From NCBI GenBank assembly GCA_021802745.1, contig JAJZRK010000125.1, positions 1 through 9,821 of the forward strand: a DNA stretch of 9,821 bases, in the 5' to 3' direction. The stretch's first letter is position 1; each line of letters opens with the position of its first letter. Origin of the DNA: a bacterium. Its GTDB lineage: Bacteria > Gemmatimonadota > Gemmatimonadetes > Gemmatimonadales > Gemmatimonadaceae. A model generated the notes under the pieces. It saw nothing but the letters and a program-made list of their open reading frames with translations, searched no databases and was not told the DNA's origin. The position numbers were made by a program, and so were the translations under genes. Positions 7,837-9,821 of the stretch are shown here, piece by piece.

Positions 7837-8058
7837 GGTCGCCGCCGCCAGCTCTCGCTCACCGACACCGGCGGCCTCGCCGACGAGCCGGCGGCGGCCG
7901 TCCGCTTGCCCGCCACGCACGACCACATCCGCGGTCCGGCCTACTACCGCGCCGCCGCCCTCGCGGACGCCAGCACCGACGTCAGCACCGACGCAGACGC
8001 GCCATCCCCGCTCCTCCCGCTCTCCTCCCTTCTCGAGGCACGGCTCCATGCTGATTGA
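7837..8058 (+). pseudogene. istA: istA C-terminal fragment (IS21 transposase)
   Basis: The frame from 7837 to the TGA at 8056-8058 encodes about 73 residues, including LSLTDTGGLADEP and THDHIRGPAYYR. The latter resembles the HENIRGxxYY motif near the end of many IS21 IstA transposases (family knowledge from memory). It lacks the DDE catalytic core and any start codon, so no active product is expected. The frame stops upstream at 7834. It overlaps the istB start by 11 bases, the arrangement usual in IS21 elements, and this supports the call despite its short length. The antisense strand just upstream belongs to the unrelated minus-strand ORF. Confidence 0.6.
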
Positions 8059-8797
8059 ACAAACGCTCACCCTCCTCCGCGCGCTCCGCCTGCATGGCAT
8101 GGCCCAGGCGCTGGACGAACAACGCGGCGTCCCCGATCTCGCGTCGCTCAGTTTCGAGGACCGCTTCGCCCTCTTGCTCGAGCGTGAGAAAGCAGCGCGG
8201 GGCGATCGCCGGCTCACCCGCCTGCTCCAGCTCGCACGCTTCCGCGTCGAGGCGTGCGTCGAGGCCACTTCCGCGCGAAACGCGGGCTCGATCGCGCCAC
8301 GGTGCTGCGCCTCGCGGGCGCGGAGTGGATCCGTGCGCACCAGGTCACGCTGCTCGTCGGGCCGACCGGCACCGGGAAGACGTGGCTCGCCTGTGCGCTG
8401 GGCCAGAGTGCCTGTCGGCAGGGCCATACCGTCCGCTACGCCCGGCTCCCGCGCCTCTTGGGCGACGAACTCGTGCGCGCACGGGCCGACGGCTCCTACG
8501 GCAAGCTCCTCCAACAGCTGGCCAAGACGGACCTCCTCAGAAATTGACGACTGGGGCTTGGCCCCCTTCGGCGACCGCGAGCGGCGCGATCTCCTCGAGA
8601 TCGTCGAAGATCGCGCCGGGCGGCGGGCCACGCTCGTCACGAGTCAGATCCCGGTCGAGCACTGGCACGAGATGGTCGGCGACGCCACGTTTGGTGATGC
8701 CATCCTCGATCGGCTCGTGCACCACGCGCATCGCATCACCCTCACCGGCGGCTCGCTCCGGCGGCTGTCCGTCGAACCACAAGGAACGGACGACTAA
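8048..8797 (+). pseudogene. istB: istB, IS21 helper ATPase, with two compensating frameshifts
   Basis: IstB is the AAA+ ATPase that activates the IS21 transposase. ATG 8048 begins MLIEQTLTLLRALRLHGMAQ, a typical IstB N-terminus, and this frame runs open to 8797 (249 codons). The central third is in another frame. Near 8266-8268, GAGGCC-ACTTCC lacks four bases relative to the expected EAIDFRAKRGLD. From there the frame starting at 8254 carries RAKRGLDRATVLRLAG and Walker A GPTGTGKTW (Lys codon 8377). Near 8539-8543 an extra base in AGAAA ends that frame (TGA 8545) just before Walker B, and the first frame resumes with EIDDWGLAPFGDRERRDLLE, then VTSQIPVEHWHE and DAILDRLVHHAHRI. Read straight through, the product lacks Walker A, so it should be inactive. 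Sequencing errors could also explain this. Confidence 0.92.
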
Positions 8798-8831
8798 CCA
8801 ATCACTGATCCCCGGACTCGGGTCTCCTCGA

Positions 8832-8923
8832 TGATCACGATCAACCGAAACGCGTGATCACCTTCGCGCGAACCGGCTGATCACCTACGCGCGAACTGCG
8901 CGATCAACTTCAGCGAAATCCGC
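8832..8923 (+). repeat. IS21 right-end multiple terminal repeats, four units of 23 bases
   Basis: Four head-to-tail units start at 8832, 8855, 8878 and 8901, an exact 23-base spacing. Units 2 and 3 are nearly identical (TGATCACCTTCGCGCGAAC and TGATCACCTACGCGCGAAC). Units 1 and 4 are degenerate but keep GATCA and CGAAA. IS21 elements carry several such transposase binding repeats at each end; the last unit ends in CGCA, consistent with the CA terminus of IS21 elements. There are no spacers between units, so this is not a CRISPR array. Confidence 0.85.
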
Positions 8924-8961
8924 AGTGGAGTCATCGGTGACGGCAGCCTCGCGTGGGGATC

Positions 8962-9087
8962 GACTAACGGATGGGGTTCTGCTGCGTGGCTCTTATCGAG
9001 CGTGCGGATTGCTGCTCGCGTCCCGGTTTCCCGGGTCAAACATCATTTCGCGTCCGCACGCCACGGCAGCAGCAACCCGGGTTATGC
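8962..9087 (-). other. Candidate integron attC recombination site
   Basis: A 126-base imperfect palindrome with attC-like layout on the minus strand. It opens with an R''-like box GCATAAC (9087-9081) and closes with an R'-like box GTTAGTC (8968-8962); each matches the consensus RYYYAAC or GTTRRRY at 6 of 7 positions. Inside, GTTGCTGCTGCCGTGGC (9076-9060) pairs with GCCACGCAGCAGAAC (8990-8976): 15 base pairs with two single extra bases, both on one arm, like the extrahelical bases that set attC strand polarity. A further 7-base stem (9059-9053 with 9008-9002) and an apical CCCGG/CCGGG hairpin (9022-9035) fill the long terminal region. The TAA stop of the DUF5615 gene lies inside the R''-like box, as is usual for cassette genes. 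Only one site is visible, both core boxes carry one mismatch, and no integrase is present, so the call is tentative. Confidence 0.45.
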
Positions 9088-9402
9088 ACCAATGCGTTGC
9101 AGCTCGCCGGGTTTCGCCCGCGGGATCGCCGCGAGCAATGCGGCAACGTGCGGGCGCAGGTCGACCAGTCGATTGGAATGCGCGACGAGAAGAATCACGC
9201 CGAAGGGAAGCCCCGTGAGGTGCTGTTGGTGCGGGATGTTCCGATCCATCGTGACGAACACGTCGCAGACTGCCGCTGCACGTCGCATCAACTCGCCATT
9301 CTGAGTGCCGGCCCAGCCGAGCCCTCGAACGGTGACCACCTCGTAGCCGGCAACGAGCGCGGCGAAGTCGACCGGCAGGTTCTCGTCAAGCAGTACGCGC
9401 AC
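9082..9402 (-). CDS. DUF5615 PIN-like toxin of a toxin-antitoxin pair
   Basis: A 106-residue protein of the DUF5615/Mut7-C-like family, predicted to be a PIN-fold ribonuclease acting as the toxin partner of DUF433. The start is GTG 9402, giving MRVLLDENLP; the length is normal for the family. Acidic residues placed for metal binding are Asp6 and Glu7 in LLDENLP, Glu37 in NGELMRR, and Asp53 in VTMDRN. The conserved VTVRGLGWAG, the HQQHL stretch and the HSNRL motif complete the family signature. The start lies inside the end of the DUF433 gene (17-base overlap), so translation is probably coupled and the antitoxin is made first. Its TAA stop lies within the attC-like site. Toxicity and RNA cleavage are inferred from the family. 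Confidence 0.9.
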   Translation of the reverse strand: MRVLLDENLPVDFAALVAGYEVVTVRGLGWAGTQNGELMRRAAAVCDVFVTMDRNIPHQQHLTGLPFGVILLVAHSNRLVDLRPHVAALLAAIPRAKPGELQRIGA

Positions 9403-9607
9403 CGGCCACCAGCGTGTCTCGGGCCGCGTCCAGGGCGGCGATCGCGCGCTCGCGCGTCACCGACGGAAACTGATGCAAGAACTCGTCGATTGTCTCACCG
9501 CCTTCGAGATAGTCGAAGAGGGTTTGGACAGGCACGCGCGTGCCGACGAACACCGGGGTTCCACCCAGTGTCAGGGGGTCGCTATGGACGGCGTCGCGGA
9601 GCTCCAT
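9386..9607 (-). CDS. DUF433 antitoxin
   Basis: A 73-residue DUF433 protein, the usual upstream partner of DUF5615 toxins, predicted to bind the toxin and probably operator DNA through a small helix-turn-helix. The start is ATG 9607 (MELRDAVHSDP); the frame is open to 9784, but those residues cover the structured leader of the opposite gene and do not look like protein. The family core is plain: GGTPVFVGTRVPVQTLFDYL, then GGETIDEFLHQFPSVTRERA and AIAALDAARDTL. The C-terminal codons overlap the toxin GTG by 17 bases. No strong Shine-Dalgarno is visible, so the transcript may have a short leader. Autorepression by the pair is typical but cannot be seen here. Confidence 0.92.
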   Translation of the reverse strand: MELRDAVHSDPLTLGGTPVFVGTRVPVQTLFDYLEGGETIDEFLHQFPSVTRERAIAALDAARDTLVAGARTA

Positions 9608-9634
9608 GGGCCAATGTCGCTGAGGGGCTACCTG

Positions 9635-9663
9635 ATAATACACCAGACTGGCTCTGTGTGCAT
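9635..9663 (-). promoter_or_regulatory. Possible promoter of the DUF433/DUF5615 operon
   Basis: On the minus strand TATTAT (9640-9635) matches the -10 consensus at five of six positions and lies 28 bases upstream of the DUF433 ATG. The hexamer 17 bases further upstream (ATGCAC) is a poor -35. The surrounding stretch is the most AT-rich part of the right half of the window, which supports a promoter region in general more than this exact site. Confidence 0.27.
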
Positions 9664-9699
9664 AGAAAATATGACTGGGCTGGCCTCCGACTTTTGCGT

Positions 9700-9782
9700 G
9701 GGTTAACTCCTCACGAGGTGAGTCGGAGGTGCCAGAGCCACCGGCGACGGTGTGGCTGTCGCCACTACGCGGAGACCAACCC
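9700..9782 (+). promoter_or_regulatory. Structured leader RNA with a ribosome-binding-site-sequestering helix
   Basis: The 83 bases before ATG 9783 can fold as a closed multi-stem element. GGGTT (9700-9704) pairs with AACCC (9778-9782) and CTCC (9707-9710) pairs with GGAG (9771-9774). That GGAG is the Shine-Dalgarno, eight bases from the ATG, so the outer helix would hide it. Inside lie TCAC-GAG-GTGA (9711-9721) and an 8-pair hairpin with a GCGA tetraloop and a 2-base bulge (9736-9757). The architecture resembles a riboswitch or a protein-binding leader that controls initiation, but it matches no class I can identify. The antisense reading as the N-terminus of DUF433 is not convincing. Confidence 0.42.
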
Positions 9783-9821
9783 ATGTCATCGGCTGCGACG
9801 ATCTATCGTGGCCTCGATGTC
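9783..9821 (+). CDS. Start of an unidentified gene, cut by the window edge
   Basis: ATG 9783 follows GGAG at an ideal eight-base spacing and opens MSSAATIYRGLDV, 13 codons before the window ends. The IYRGL stretch faintly recalls the N-termini of citrate or methylcitrate synthases, but 13 residues cannot support a function. It is divergent from the DUF433/DUF5615 pair, with 175 bases between the two start codons, so the two units have separate promoters. Its start follows directly on the structured leader, suggesting regulation at translation initiation. Confidence 0.5.
   Translation, partial: MSSAATIYRGLDV

Larger units (their letters stand above)
7837..8924 (+). mobile_element. IS21-family insertion sequence remnant, left end deleted
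   Basis: Order and spacing match the distal half of an IS21-family element: the end of istA, an istB starting inside the istA stop region, and a right end with multiple terminal repeats ending in CGCA at 8924. Missing are the left terminus and about 85 percent of istA (normally near 400-500 residues). The left boundary is an estimate: it is the first codon after an in-frame stop at 7834-7836 in the istA frame. No copy of the right-end repeats in inverted orientation was seen upstream, so this copy cannot move by itself, and a target duplication cannot be checked. Confidence 0.85.

Noticed and set aside
8254..8547. Separate P-loop ATPase gene of 97 residues
   Set aside because: It is the out-of-frame middle of istB; N- and C-terminal IstB motifs flank it in the other frame.
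8539..8547. Programmed ribosomal frameshift in istB
   Set aside because: AGAAA is not a convincing slippery heptamer, istB is not known for frameshifting, and a four-base loss upstream points to decay or sequence error.
7571..8797. One 408-residue + strand protein containing IstB parts
   Set aside because: The first 159 codons are shadow of the minus-strand ORF and of istA in another frame; IstB begins at 8048.
8832..8923. Short repeats as a CRISPR array
   Set aside because: The units are contiguous with no spacers and lie at an IS21 end, where multiple terminal repeats are expected.
9707..9757. Guanidine-II (mini-ykkC) riboswitch, because ACGA and ACGG occur in two hairpins
   Set aside because: In the second hairpin the best fold places ACGG partly in the stem with a GCGA loop, so the paired ACGR-loop signature is absent.
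9700..9782. Second attC site bounding the toxin-antitoxin cassette
   Set aside because: It has inverted ends, but neither strand has AAC at the first box together with GTT at the last; the pairing suits a leader RNA better.
9608..9784. N-terminal extension of the DUF433 protein to 132 residues
   Set aside because: The family is about 75 residues and starts at the MELRD position; the extension is Ser/Gly-rich and antisense to the leader.

Overview
GC-rich bacterial DNA with two unlike halves. The left half (about 1-6445) is a compact set of three exported carbohydrate-active enzymes on the + strand. The right half (about 6446-9821) is a mosaic of small genes, a decayed insertion sequence, a toxin-antitoxin pair and strongly structured non-coding DNA. 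High GC, lipoprotein and secretory signal peptides, a SusB-type GH97 enzyme and a small cysteine-bearing exported protein of a kind I associate with Gemmatimonadota make that phylum my best guess. The guess rests on recall, not a search; Acidobacteriota or a related group is possible.

Left half. A GH13 alpha-amylase lipoprotein (7-1593) overlaps by ATGA the start of a GH97 inverting alpha-glucosidase (1590-3635). After 125 bases comes a secreted multidomain six-hairpin glycosidase with a C-terminal carbohydrate-binding-like domain (3761-6445). Together they read as a starch or glycogen pathway: the amylase cuts internal alpha-1,4 bonds, the GH97 enzyme releases glucose from oligosaccharide ends, and the third enzyme probably handles branch points or another glucosidic bond. 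No SusC/SusD transporter, regulator or sugar permease is in the window. The start codon of the third gene lies in the loop of an imperfect 41-base-arm inverted repeat (3703-3807), which also encodes its first 15 or so residues.

Right half. An AT-poor spacer (6446-6759) leads to a small exported hypothetical (6760-7155). A convergent minus-strand ORF (7187-7801) appears to have lost its 5' end where it meets an IS21-family remnant (about 7837-8924). The remnant keeps the end of istA, a frameshifted istB and an intact-looking right end made of four repeats with an exact 23-base period. Next is a 126-base folded site (8962-9087) resembling an integron attC site. It sits directly at the stop codon of a minus-strand DUF433/DUF5615 toxin-antitoxin pair (9607-9082), as a gene cassette would. 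At the right edge a new + strand gene starts at 9783 behind a structured leader whose outer helix pairs with the ribosome binding site.

The points most worth following up are the attC-like site with its toxin-antitoxin cassette, the leader at 9700-9782, the repeat-derived gene start at 3761, and the compensating frameshifts in istB. No tRNA, rRNA or CRISPR array was seen.
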